From contig VWZL01002573.1 in NCBI GenBank assembly GCA_013396915.1, positions 1,441,535-1,505,534 of the forward strand: a stretch of DNA of 64,000 nucleotides, written 5' to 3'. This DNA comes from Stercorarius parasiticus (Eukaryota; Chordata; Aves; Charadriiformes; Stercorariidae). Within the stretch, counting starts at the first letter, position 1. Every line of letters begins with the position of its first letter. This document shows positions 37,723-51,500 of this stretch, one piece after another. Position numbers and translations under genes: made by a program. The notes under the pieces are model-generated. The model searched no databases. It was not told the DNA's origin and saw only the letters and a program-made list of their open reading frames with translations.

Positions 37723-39851
37723 CACACAAAAAAACCCCTACAATTTCTGCTTCACTGCTTTAGCTTTATTCTTTGCTTGGACTACCCTGTTCTTCAAAAA
37801 TATGACAATCCTTTGAAAAATTCCCAGCTAAATGAGGTCTGTATGCTTTGGACCTAATTTTAAGCAATTTTGACCCCTTATTCTTATTCTGCCACTCTGA
37901 TTTTAAGTGTTTGAAATTCTGAACTTTCTCATTCTGCTCTGCCCTTTTTGCTGTCATTTATTTTAGAGGAAAATTTCAGATGCTTCATAATTTTTTGTCC
38001 ACTTACAACACACCAGGGCAGAGCACAGAAGACAAACATGGGTGAACACAATGCTTTAATTGGTAACAGTATGTAGTAATTAGTAGTACAGCAACTAACT
38101 GAATGACAGGAGATATAATAGACAATAAAACTTGGATTTCTCCAAATATGAAAAATTCGCTTGTCTGGAACATCATCTAATAAGTGACGTTGCTGTTAAT
38201 GCTCTTACTTGATGAAAAGTAGGATCATCCTGATCCTTGATGACCACAAGTGAACCGACTTATTTCCTACAACTCATTTGAAAACCTTTAGTAAACTCAG
38301 AGCTTTCTCCTCATTTAAAAACATCATATTGAAACAGACGCTTGATGCCGTGAGCTCTCATGGAAGCGTTGCCTCTAAAATATAAATTTACACCCAGAGA
38401 TTTCAAAGACCATGCATACTTAGAAAAAGGTATATCCAGCATAGAATATGAGATATCATGGAATGAGATAAAATTAAAAACAAGTAATATAAGGGTTTAA
38501 TGTAGCTAATTAAATTTGAAACTAATTGTGTGTGATCTGTTTTGAAATAAAGGCTTCAGTTTTGAACGCTTTTCTCTTTTTTTAAACCTTTAGGAAAATG
38601 AGTGCTTGTTTGACATAAACTGCATTTTCTTATTTTTTTCCCTGTTTTACCATTCCAGCTACTGAAGAACAAATTCTTTACTGAGCTCTATATATGAATG
38701 TTTCTTCCATTTCATATGTTCTTTAACGCTGCCTTAGAAGAAACAAAGCACAAAGGTAGACTTACCAGATTGTCAGTTTAATGAAGTACTTAATTTTACA
38801 TAGGTTTCTTAGAAGGAGCTAAATTTCAAGAAGAAAGAAAAAGTCCCCTCTAGACCAATAATTGTCTATGGCAGGAAAACTCTTGGCAGTGAAAGTAGGG
38901 ATTTATCTTTAGTTGGAATGAATTTCCTCTGTCAATTGGCATCTGAAAAAAATTCAGCTGGGAGAGTTAAGCGACTAAATAGTTCTCAAATGACTGAAAC
39001 AAATGGATGCTTTAATGAAAATCTTTTGAATGTCACTCAAAATTCAGTCCCTGGCGTGGTGGCTTAGATTTTATGATACTGTACATATGTGTTGCTAGGT
39101 TGTTGTTTTTTCTTTAAATCTAAGCTGAATTTGAGGTTTTGTTTCTTAAAACTATATCCCGTATCTAGTTTACTTACTTTGATCAGATCCAAATGTTGAC
39201 CACATTTTTTGGTGTGTTTTGGAGGATCTTCGTCAACTGTTAGGTCTAAACGTAGGGTAGCTTTTTAATCATAATTTTAACTAGTTAACAAGGTCTTTGG
39301 GTTATGAAATATCCTTGAGTCTTCACACATGGTACTAGTCACCAGAATGAATTGGTTTAAATGTAGTTTTCAACCATCCTAAGCTTTTGTAGAGTATTAG
39401 TTTTGGAAAAAAATGTGTACTCTGTAGTTTACTTTGGACTGACAGTGTTTATCCTATATGTTTGTAGAAATAAACAGGAAAACCCTTAAACACTAACAAT
39501 TGTATTTGATTCTTGATGCTTCTTGGCAACTAATCACAACAACTCCTTGGTGAGGTCTTATGTATGACATGTAAATATTTGACATAAAGCTAAAATATAG
39601 ATATCTGAGCCCCTTACATATTTAATGATCCCAAACAATTTCTTGGACAATAGGCAAATCGTAAAATGTCACTCGTTTGAAAGAGGAGAGAAAAAAATTC
39701 TGTGAACAAGCTGTTCATTTCTTATGTTTGCAATTATTTTTCTTATAGTGGCTGCTTACATGCTGTTAATTACTATGAAGATTAAACTCACTTCATTTTA
39801 GTGCTATAATTATAGGTACATTTAGCAATGGGCAGGTGATCTTTCAAGTCT

Positions 39852-39886
39852 GAATTTCTGTGATTCCTCTGAGAATTTCTGTGATT
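39852..39886. repeat. Short direct repeat, 21-bp period
   Basis: GAATTTCTGTGATT occurs at 39852-39865 and again at 39873-39886. Confidence 0.85.
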
Positions 39887-41361
39887 TCTTTGCAATCTCT
39901 CATGTCAGAGGCTCTGTCATCAGCTCAGACACCTCTCTTTTCACCAATGTCCATCACACCTCTTGCTGTGACGCTGGGAACTATGCAACCTCAGTTCAGC
40001 TTCATGCCTGCTCTCTGCTCTCTGATACTAAGAAAATTTCCCAAAGTCGATTCTGGTCATAACCTGCAGAATTTTGTATCCTCACTAATTATTTTGCTTT
40101 TATTTTAACACATACGTAATCTGTGTTCTCAGTACTTTCATATAGTCATTGTCATGCCCTAAGTCTGTCTTCTCAATAATGCTTCCTAATCTTATGGTTT
40201 TGTGCAATGAATATATTTAGAAATTCAAAAATTTCAAGACGTTTCGTCTTTCTATCTGCCTGTATAGAAAATTTTCTTATAGTTCATCTTCCTTAAACTT
40301 CCGTGCCTTATATATTGCTCTGCATTTTCCCTCCACTTTTCCCCTCTGACTGACCTTTACCTGCCTGACCTTGATCCCGTCCACAGCTGTCCATGCACAT
40401 TTGGAAAATTTCTAACAGGGATCGACCTGGAATCGGGAAGCCATAGAGGGTTTGTGGGCTGCACTATCCTCATATCCAAAAGGTTCCATGTTGGGGCATA
40501 TTCTGCCACTGTGGAAGTGTCTCACAATCCTTCTGCTCACCCAGTGATTTTGGGTAACAAACATTCTTCTTGGTACCAGAATTCACTAGGATTTGCGTGT
40601 GCTTAAAAAACGTATGGTCGTCCATGAAGAATTTCTTGGAAACTATTCCTCAGATACTTAGTGGGAACTATAAAAAGGAGTGATAATATGAGATCAAAAC
40701 AAAACTTTCAACAGAGTGGAGTTTCTTAAGAAAAACAAAGCAATTTCAAGGAAAAGGCTGATATGTTTGAAGCCACAGCTAATGCAATAAAAAAAATAAA
40801 TAAATTTAAAAAGTCTTTGAAAGCCTTGGTTTAGAACTGCATGAAGCTCAACAAAGAATTGCTAATATGGAGAGTATGAATTGTTGTATAATTACATTGA
40901 CAATCTAGAAAACAAGCTTAGAAAAAGAGGTTTTTAACTTGTGGAGGACTGCTGAAGGATGAGAGATTGGGGACCAGTAATTTTTCCCCACCCGTATTTT
41001 GTATATGTTTTTTTATACTGCATTTTGAAGATCTATGGAACTTTTAAATCAGCTGTGACTGTAATTTGCTTTGAAATGCTGCACGTTAGTTTCATTAAGG
41101 GTTTCAGAGAAGCCTTACTCAGAAAGTCTTTCCAACAGAAACTTTGATTTGTATTATTTTTGGTGGCTTTATTTTTCCTTCCTAAAGGTTACTGCCACTG
41201 TTCGTTTAACGGTGTTTATGTGATCTTATAATAAGTGTTATCACTTTGTATAATTATTATGTGTGATTAATCCGGTTCACACTTGAAAGCTGTGGGATGT
41301 TTTTTATTTTTTATTTTTAACCAGAGGGTATGTCTTTAAGCTTTTGTGTTGTTCACTTATA

Positions 41362-41385
41362 ATGATAGCTGACAAGAGCTATCAT
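41362..41385. repeat. Perfect 9-bp hairpin, 6-nt loop
   Basis: ATGATAGCT pairs with AGCTATCAT around GACAAG. Confidence 0.85.
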
Positions 41386-42666
41386 AAAGAGGGAGGAGGA
41401 TGGAAACTGGAATAAATTGTTGAGTGGAGAAAGATTTCCGGGAAATATTTTGGACTAGCATCTTCTATAGCAAGTCTTGAGAAGAATGGTGGATGCAATG
41501 CATAGATTTCCGACAATTTGATATGTTGCATGGGTTTCCATAACACAGGTTATGCATTAGTTTTGAAGAACGTGCATTGTTCAGATTTTTCAAATGCCGT
41601 TTTGGAGAAATTCAATCTGTTTTAAATAGGTATCTTAAAAAAACCCAACCCTTTTTAACCTTTGCAAACATCTAGTATCAGCTAGTGTGAAGAAAACCTA
41701 GCATGACGGACAGGATTTTTTATGACTGAAGGGAATTTGGCACCTAAGACTGTAAGTGGTGGGGGTTAGGGTTTTTAGGCTGAGTGGATTTGAGCTCGGG
41801 TATACTATCCGTGGAGAACTTAAACCATTCCACAATGTTCCCCTTTTAAAAATTATAGTTATAGTGCGTTGATTTTGTAAATCTTGTAAATTCTTGTTGC
41901 TAAGGATGGAATCTCTGTGTATTAGCAAAGTGTTAAAATTCCCACTGTGACTGAGATTTGTCCTGAAGCACGATACCTGTATTGGTACGTCATACGGTTC
42001 TCAGCAAACAAATTTAAGTGTTTACATTAGCTATAGATAATGCAATAAACTGCACTGTTATTACAAATCTCATTGCTTTCGGAGAACTCTGTTCCACCTG
42101 GTTTATATTTTCTACACTTTCGTATTCAGCCTTCAGACAGAAGTGATTCGGGAGTTGAGAATTTTCTGGACTTCTGAAGCAGTAGTTCCTGTCTCTTATT
42201 TTAAAATGGATGTTTGTATTCCTTTATATCATTGTAGAAATTGTGGGTTTTGCTATTAATACCTGTACCACAAATGATTTGACTCTTTAATTTGGAGCAA
42301 TGTATAAACATGAGCATTCCTAATACAGACCAGCTTCCAGACAAGCCAAGAGAAAGAGAATGCATTTGTAAAGAGTGGAACATTCTTCTCATTTTAACTA
42401 GGAATTGAAAGGAATATCTGTATGTATTACAACATGTATTAATACAGTGACATTGCTCTTTTCTTTAGATGCATTTTTATGCCTTTTTTTGGGGTATATA
42501 ACACCTTCATATTGACTTCAGATGCCAAGAAATTTGAAATACCATTTACAACTTTAAAAGCTAGTTGAAATTCCCTAGACCTCCTCAGAGTTACTATGCT
42601 CTAACAGCCTGAACTATTGTAAAATGTATTAAAGGAGACATGCCCCACATTAATGAATGATCAATA

Positions 42667-42696
42667 TTTCATATATAATTGTTTCATATATAACTG
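42667..42696. repeat. 15-bp tandem duplication
   Basis: TTTCATATATAATTG is followed immediately by TTTCATATATAACTG; one base differs. Confidence 0.9.
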
Positions 42697-45600
42697 CAGG
42701 TAAAAAAATAGATAACTCCCACAACCAGATTAAACCAATTAACTTATGGCATGCGGTTTTCAAAGGGGCTCTGGAAATTGAGACACGGGGCCAAGGATAC
42801 GATGAAGTGAGAAAGAAATACATTTGTATTTCCTCTGAGAAACATTTATTCCAAAGCTGTTTATAAAGATAATCTTAAATATTACTTCAAGAAAAAAAAA
42901 ATAAAAGAAGGTTTAAGCAGCAGATTTAACATCAGCTATCCTCTATCCACTGAAGTAACATTTAACAAAACATTTGTGCCTTATACCCTTACTGCTGCCT
43001 TTGTCTGAGCCTCAACAAAGTCCGTCAGGTCAAGGCACGTGTAACCTTAAGGTCTTAAACCTCAATGGGACCTACAGAGGTGGGAGTCCTTCACGTTAAG
43101 CCTTTCTTGAAAAATTGGCTTCCTTCACTTTTGTTATACTAGAAGGGTGCGAAAAATTTGGAGAAACTCTCTTTTTGGCACTTCTGTCAACTCGTGTAAC
43201 TGAGCTATTTTATAATACACATCAGTCCCATCAATAGCAGGCATTGATATTGTGAGTCCCTTTATTGTTATACATTGTTCACTGCACTTTCAGATCAAAT
43301 TCAGTCCTCTTTGTCCCAGGTTGGGAAATCTTTGACTTTGGTAGAAAGGGTATTGAGTCCCTAATATCTATAACATTTATGTTCTCCAGTGCACAGACAG
43401 TCATTCAAACTTAGATTGTAAAAGTGGTTCAACTCAGGTAATAGTTAACATTGATTTATCTAGATTAGCAAGTTTACCAGCCTCTTAGGCATAATATGAA
43501 GAAATGCAAGAGGAAGGAAAAATACTGGGAATGAACGTATCTGTGTTGCAGGAAATTATTTTTTTCTTTCGATTATTGCAGTCTATTAGCTTTTCAGAAT
43601 TTCTCCATTTTTCTACACAGACTCCGGTTTGCTATTCTCACACGACAACAAGAAGGTTAGCTAAAGTCTGAAAGGAAAATTCACAGTTTGGCACTGGACT
43701 GTGTAATGGTCACAGCACTTCAATCTAATCATGGCAAAGTTAAGTCTGTAACAGGCAGAATGTTAAATGAACATTTGTAATCTTTATTATTAGTGAGGGC
43801 TGACCCTCAAAAGGTAAGGAGCAGAGACGCTTAGTTTAATCTTCACTGACCTTGCAAAACTCTTGGCGAGCTCTTCTAATCAGACATGTGTGATCCATTT
43901 GTAGGCTTTAACTGCAGAAATGTAGAGATTGCACCATTTTCAAACCCGTGTGCCAGAGGAGCTAGTACATCTTCAGTTTCTCGATAGAAGTTGTCAAATC
44001 CTATCTCCTTTGGTTTTCATTCTGGACAGAGGATATAAGTTTTAAATCACAGCCTGTCTTATTAGTGGTTGGCCATAATAGCTAACTATCTACAAGCACT
44101 AACTTCTGTTATGCGAAGATCAAAACACAAACATAGGTTGTGATGATGTGAACGTTGATTCTCCCGTTGCCCGTCAAAGCAGAAACCAAATCCAAGAAAA
44201 ACACTTCACGTGCTCCGCAAGCAACTTGCTAATTCCAAATCATGCATCAGTAACACAATCATGGCTGCCTTTTCTTAGAATTATGGTTATCTGTTTTGTA
44301 CTCAAAATATGCACATGGAGCAATTTCATCTGTGAGAACTTGGGAAAATTATATTAATCATCATAACTGAGTACAGCTTCTTTCTCAGCATGAGTCATAA
44401 ATATCTTTGAGCATTAAACCTCTTTACAATAACATTAATTTAATCTATAAGAGGACATTGCGTGCAATAAATTCCATTTACAAATCTGAGTGGGCAATGA
44501 AGAAAAAGCTGTAGCTCACTTTTTCTTTTTTTTTTTAAATATATATTGAAAATGAGGAAACAATGCACCGAAATAAGTTTCCCTTTGCCTGAAATGCACG
44601 GGACTAGAAAGGAAAAGAGAGCTTCCTTATTGATTTGCCTCTGTGCTATTGCTTAGTTTGCTGTCAGTCAGAAGCTTATATAGCTTAAAAGATTGTTATT
44701 GATTGTTCAATTTGGTGTTCATATATTTAAATTTTATTCAGGTTAGAGTGATGTTGAAAATTGGGGTCCACATGCTAGATTGCCAGCACAGTGGTTGACA
44801 ACACAAACGTTAAAATACAATAATCCTTGTAGTATAAAATGGCCATTGACGGCCTAATTTCCATTTTGTGGTTTATGGCCTCTACTGAATATCTGATAAT
44901 GTAATTATGCTTCAGTAAAGAATGAATCCTCTCTGGTAAACTGAGCTGTGTATGCAATGCCAATGTGAATTAAATAAAGTGACATCAAAGCTCAGTCAGG
45001 GCTTATTTTAGGAGCACATTTTTAAACATTTACTATGGTTTGTTCTACAGTAATGCCAGGGAGCAGATTTATGGCTGTTAGCATATTCATGTTGAAGAAA
45101 TGTGTTACTTCATTCTTTATTTTAGCCCAGGAGAGCAAACAAAACAGCTTCTGTAAAAGCGAATGCTGCTCTGCGGCTTAGGTATGAAAGAAATTTTCAG
45201 ATGATACCACCACCAAGTACCTCCCTAAGTAGCAGGGAAAGTGGCGGCTCTGCAGATGGGAAATTAAAATGTAAAGAAAACCACCCCCAGTTATTTGCAC
45301 GCCACACAAACGAGACAACATTTGTTTCTTGGCAATAGGTGTATTATCAGCTTTTGTGCTTGGATCTTTCGCTGCTGGCTTTATAAACGTATAGGAACAT
45401 ACAATATGATCCTACGGTTAAGAATTTCCTCCTTTTAAATTCCAGTTGTCAAGTTATGTTATGCTGTTTATAATGCGGTGAATTATGTTCTGTCCTATCC
45501 CATTCAGTGCTAGCACAATGCAACTTAACATCAGGCAACATAACAGAATATGACAGTTAAAATTTAAAAGTACCCTCATTGTATTTGTGAATTGAATACT

Positions 45601-48210
45601 CAACTGTGTGATTTAAAGAGGGACTGGCATCTTGAGTCCGGAAACAAGTAACGTTATTTGAATGCGTGTTTTTCCCCCTAATACATTTGCATTGCTGTTT
45701 TGACCTTCTTTCCAACGGGGAAAAAAATAACCCTAAGCAACTGGCACGTATTGACACGGAGGTATCGAAAAGTTAGCGTGATGTTGCAGACACGTTTAAA
45801 GGAACTTCTGAAATCATGAATTTGATGAGATGGACTGAATCAGAATGTCACTTTAGCATGTAAACAGCAGAGAGAGTGCCAAGCCTCACATGTGGTTTTT
45901 AAATGTCCCAAAGCATTAGTATTAAAAATCTGGGGCCTGGTTCCACCCGTGATAAAGAGAGGTGTCAAATCAGATCACAGTTTATCTTTCATTTCCAGTC
46001 TCGCAAAGACTGGCTCGGTAAAAGATGTATTTAGAGCATTTTGACGGATCCTTTAGGACCTGTCAATGATGCAGGAGTCAGAGGTGCGTCCTTCCATCCC
46101 ACCTGCTCTTTTCCGACCGTCAAAACTCTTGACCAACAGAACAGTAAGAGACCTCTTTACTTTCCCGCATCCCTCTGTTGATATAAATAGTAGTTGTACC
46201 TCAGCTCCCTCTGTGTTTTCACCTCTATCACTTTGCTTTCAGTGCTCTTGGAGTCCACGTCCAGAAGCCCAACCCTGGGGCAACATCTACTTCACCCTCC
46301 AGCCGGGGCAACCCCAGGAGAGGAGCAGCTCCCCCGACTCCTCGGGGAGGAGCAGATTCATGAAGATAGGATCAGATACAAGAACAAATGGGTTAAATAA
46401 AAGCATAATCCTAAATGTGCCCATCCGTGGGCTGGCTCCTGCCTTTCTAAGGTGACATGTGCATTTAACTCCTTGGCTAAATAGTCTCAGGGATCCATCT
46501 TTGGAAGGGACAGAGGAAGGTAGCACATGTGCAAAGCGTCCTGTTGTAAAATGTACCTGTCCACACGAAGATATTATTAACATTCTTAACTTGTCATTTT
46601 CATGATCACCTCGCTGTAGGAGGGACTCTCCTGCGTTACACTCGGGTTGTTAGCTTTTTGTGTAGGAGCTGAGATGAATGCAGATAGATTGCAGACAGCA
46701 TAGGCAGCCGATAGGACAGTATTAGTCAGCATGTTAGTGGTTCAGCCACTGTTATAAGAGCATTACAAATATTAGTTATTATTATTTATTACTTATGCAA
46801 CACCCACACACTATGCGAGACATTTAACAAACCACATAAAAGGCAGGGCTGCACCACAGAGTGATTACTGGATGGATTTTAGATGTGATAGATTGCTCTT
46901 AGCTACTTGTTTGTGTTTTTTTTGTACCGAAAAAAAATCCTAAAGGTCCCAACCAAGGAGACCTCAGCTAGGCTTGTCAGCGTTCAAACACACCATTAAA
47001 GAAAATGGTCTCTAGATAGAGAAAAATCACACATTTACGTGGTGATGTCAGGATCTGCTCACAGAGCATCTTGCAAGAGTTGCTGTCACGGTGAAAGCTA
47101 TAGTAGAGAAGAAACTATATCAGTTTAAAGGTGTTTGTGAAGCTGTATGCTGTTCCCACCCAGGTGCTGGTTTTCGCCCCCAGAAACGCTGTTTCTCCTA
47201 TAAGAGCTTTGTAGGTCTGGCTCTGCGTACAAGGAGTTTGAGGTGTCACCCCTGCATGATGCGCACATACCATCAGCAGCCTCTAAAATCCCGATTCAAT
47301 ATGTAAATGTGGGGTAAAGCTGTAGTACAACTTCTTTTAGGGGACCTGATACTCCCATAAATTGGTAACTGGAGGTCTAGATGTCGTAGCACTGTCTCTG
47401 CCCAAGATTTTCTATGCAGTACTAAGCACATAGGAAGTGCTGGCAGCACCTCCCAGCCCAAGTCATGCTAGCTGACTAGTTCGGCCTTGTCTGTGTCTAG
47501 CACCTTATTGATATAGGTACTCACTACAGAATTAGTAGATGTTACACATCAGTGGATTGTTTCTTCACTCTTGTACTGTTCATTGACTCTCTGGAAAAAA
47601 TTCTCCAAAGCAGTGATGCTGCTTGTCCTATTTCTTCACACTGTGCGCTCTTTATGTCTGGTTAAAATCTCTTCCCAAGCAGGGTAATCCATGAAAAGCT
47701 TGTGCCTCTTCTGAATATTGGGTTTTTCCTCGACACAAGTTGTTTGTCACAGCATGTGTGTTTCTATGTGCTATTTTCTTTGGGTCTCTCACTTTCTGTG
47801 CTGCAACGTTTTCACCTCGGACCTTTCTTGTTATACTGCGTGTTCCCAAACCCATCCGCACCACCGTAGGGGTATTCACCCTCCCTGTGCTTCACCCTGG
47901 CCTTGGTGCTTCCTTTGTGAACTTTAACTGCTCTATAAGGATTAATTGGGAATGTTTGTCTCGGGGCATGACCACAACTTTGTCAATATCTGAGATTTAG
48001 TGGGAATGTCGGGACTGGGGAGGGGAGTGGCTCTTAGTCTTGGACCAGTCACAGCTCTGCTGTGATTTCACGTTACTTTGTCCCTTCTGCTTTTTGAAGT
48101 ATCAATCTGCCCTTTTCATAACACTTCTTGAATATCTTTTCAGAGTTAGGTTTTTCTGTCTAAATATTAAAAACATCCACAAGTTGAGAATCAGCTTTTG
48201 TCACGAAAAA

Positions 48211-48229
48211 TATATATATATAGAGAGAG
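48211..48229. repeat. (TA)n(GA)n microsatellite
   Basis: TATATATATATA followed by GAGAGAG. Confidence 0.85.
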
Positions 48230-48360
48230 CTACCTTTGTTTTTTACTGGCACCGCTTGCCTGGAGAGAGATTGAAACATCGCTTAAATCTTTTCCAGCTG
48301 TCCTCCAGATATTCAGCGTCTAAACTTTGGGGCTCTTAACTGCTTTGCTCTCCCCTCCCT

Positions 48361-48515
48361 GGCGTTTTCCTGCCCTTTGCGGGTGAATGATCGCCTCGAC
48401 CCGCACCCCGGCATGTCCCCTTCCCCGAGCTCCGCTGCGGCCGGGGGGCTCCAGGCATCGGCCTTGGCATGACAAGCTGATATAAGCCAGGCTTGCTCCG
48501 AGTCGCAGTTTCTCA
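48361..48515 (+). promoter_or_regulatory. CpG-rich patch with TATA-like element
   Basis: About 14 CpG occur in ~155 bases, and GC content is well above the flanks (for example GCGGCCGGGGGG near 48437). TATAAG at 48481-48486 follows the densest part, which would suit a plus-strand start near 48510. A 76-codon minus-strand frame covers the patch but matches nothing I know. No downstream exon is recognised. A promoter of an unannotated transcript or an enhancer are both possible. Confidence 0.35.
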
Positions 48516-51500
48516 CATACCGCTTTGGTATCCTTTTTAGCAAATTAGCATAGCAAAAGCATTAGATGGCCAGGACCGGGGCAATGGTAACTAGAGGAAT
48601 ATGTGGTTAAATAGACGAGCTATGGCAAACCTGAAGATTTGATTTTGTCCTAATTGTCTTTAAAGACATATACCAGTTTTGTGTTTGCTTTTTTATATAT
48701 ATTTTTTATTTCATATTTAGGAACCCTACTGGACAGGGCTATCCAATATCCTAATATTTAAAGAATGAATGAGTTTGAAAAGGGTTTTGTTACAACAAAC
48801 ACGTTTTTTCCGTAGTGATTTTTCGTTTTCATTGCTTTTCCTCCCTGTCCGAGGTCTTGCCTTCTTCACCGACATGGCAAAAGGGTGCACAGACCTCACA
48901 CGTGAGGCTTTCCATACTGCTGTCCTAAATAATTGGAAGACTATTTTAAAAATTGCTATGGGTTGCCTTTAAGGACTTAATAAAAGCTCTCCTGTGGAAA
49001 GATGAGCCAGATGAGGGCTTTTCAGCAGGTTTGGGCTGTGGGCTGCGCGGTTGCCTGCACCAGGTTTGTCAGCACAGGTAACTTGTTCTCCATGTCCACA
49101 TCTGTTCCCAGATGTGAGCACCCAAACAGGCTCTTACAGAGACAGAAGCATCAGTTTAAATTCCCGTTTTAACTGTTTGCCATATAAATTCGGTTTTTAG
49201 ATAATCCCTTAGTGCAATAATTCCTTATTATGCATACGGAAAAGCATCTATTAAAGGCATTTTTAACTTTCCGGGTAGAGTTTCTTTATCTGTATTTTCC
49301 AGTACAGTGAAAAGTAATTAATTCATTCCAAGATATATAACATATGGATATTTTTTATGGATTTATGGCACATTTTAGGGGATGTGAAAATACTGCAATT
49401 ATTTTTTAAAAAAATGCAATACAAATTCAGGGTTAGTTTTTCGATTTATGGCAGGATTATATTTTCCACAGCCAACTGCCAAACATGGCGTAGATAAAAT
49501 CTACGTTTCTTTTTATCCGGTCTACCTCTTCTATCCCATCTCTGGTTTATATTGTCACGTAACTGCAGATAAATATTCTGAATTTGACTTATTTATAAAT
49601 TGGAAATTTTGTGAAATGTATTAACCCTCAGAAAATAGTTCACAGTATTTAATTAGTAAAGAAAAACATACCGCACACAAAATGTCAGTAGAAATTGCAG
49701 TAATAATCTATCTTTCAAAACACTCTATTAATTGCAGTTGATATTTAACCATACATTTCTCTGAAAAAATGAGATGTGGACCCAGCTCAATTATTGGCTT
49801 GAATATCTGATGCTTTCAGAAGACTCAGATCTGCATAGAGGCATCAGAATAATATTTACCCTGTGGGTAATATTTAATCTGTGGTTTAATTTTACTTTTT
49901 AGGACTAGGAACTAACTTTGATACAAGGCTTTCTCCAGTCGTAGTGCATCGCACGTTTCTACGCCTTCCTCAAGCAACAAGGTACATTTCATGAACACTC
50001 GACATCCAGAAAGCTGTTTGTTATCATAATCTTATAAGGTATTTCTGCTCTAATTACTAAAATATGGACTGAAATTCTTGTCTAAATTTTAGGAATTGAC
50101 TAGGTCACGTAATTTTTGAAGAATCACACCGTCGCTGCTCAATTAACAGGCCCGTATGGATCTAAGCCGTCAAGATTTATTTTCTCCTACTTTGAAGGAA
50201 AGTAACTTTACTGACATATTAACGTTCTAACTGTGAATAGAATATCCCATTTTGTTTGAAGGATAGTTCCCTTGATCCATTAAATAAATGCTACATGCGG
50301 GGAAAAAAGGCGTTAGATTGATATACAAGAACCGGAATCACTGAGTGCAGATTTATGGTGTAAGGGAGTAAAGAGAAGTGATATGACTGTGAAAAGATAA
50401 ATGAAATTACGCTTATGGGCACTAAATCCTCCAGTATTGAAAAACATCGGCTATTTGTGTTTAGAACACGTAGTATTTAGTATAAATGGACTTTCATCGA
50501 TAAATCAACAGTTTCTGAGGTTGACACCAAAACGTACCATTTCTACCAAGTCACAAACTGAGAAATTGGTTGTATTCTAGCTTGATTTGGAAACTGTGAG
50601 CTTTGACGTGTTGTTTGGTGTCTTGTGCCTATCGTTACTGCCTTAGTTAGCATGGATTTCTCATTAGCTCGGCAGCCCTGTTTGCGCTCGCTCCTTACAG
50701 CCAACGTGATGGCATCAGCTGAGCCTGACCATCCCGGAGGAACTTGTTCGCCAGAGTTTGAAATGCATCTTGGGTGAGCAGCTCGACACAGTCCTAATTT
50801 AACAGACTCTGAGGCTTATGCGCTGATGATTTCTGCTAGTAAAGTGTTATAATTGGATTATTGAAGTATTAGGTAAATTCAGTCGGATTTGCTGTTTGAA
50901 GTGGAAATACAAAAAATGCTGGTATGCTATTACTGCTTTGTCGTACCTATTAACAACACACTCCACTGTTGCAGCAACAGCAGATTTGCTTTCAACTATT
51001 TACACTTTCCAATGTGTAAATTTATATGATTCAGGTGGGTAACTGGGTGGATGCCTGTGACCTCTGTAGACCCTGTTGGTTCCTTTTTTAAAGAACACAG
51101 ACTTTGTTACTTGAAATTTCCCTGGAAAACGCTGTGACATTGTGTGATGTGTTTCTTCTTAAAGCAGAAACGTGTTGTAGCTAATCTTGGAGCAGGTGGC
51201 AACAAAATGATAGAATTCAGTACATTTTACAAACAAAAAATCTAAATGTCCTTGTGACTACAATCCCTAGCTGTCCAGGTAAAAGAATAGAACCAAAAAC
51301 TTCCTTTTCATTGTTATGACCTGACTTTACATATGTAATGATTGTAAACAAGCTTGTCTGTCTGTTTGTCTATTATTCTTTATTAAACCCCTTATTTCAA
51401 AATAAGCAGCCTGTGGCATGGAGAGAGATTTGGCCAAGTCCACACAGCAAGTGACAGCTACGTCTGCTCCGTGTTTTGAAGAATATAGTCAGTATTTTGC

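Larger units (their letters stand above)
37723..48360. other. Non-coding stretch
   Basis: Contains two small direct repeats (39852-39886 and 42667-42696), a perfect hairpin (41362-41385) and a TA/GA tract (48211-48229). A 129-codon plus-strand frame at 46066-46455 is somewhat richer in GC than its flanks, but I do not recognise it. No other features are seen. Confidence 0.55.

Noticed and set aside
46066..46455. 129-codon plus-strand frame in somewhat GC-richer sequence
   Set aside because: Serine/proline-rich low-information translation, overlapped by other open frames on both strands. No similarity is recognised.
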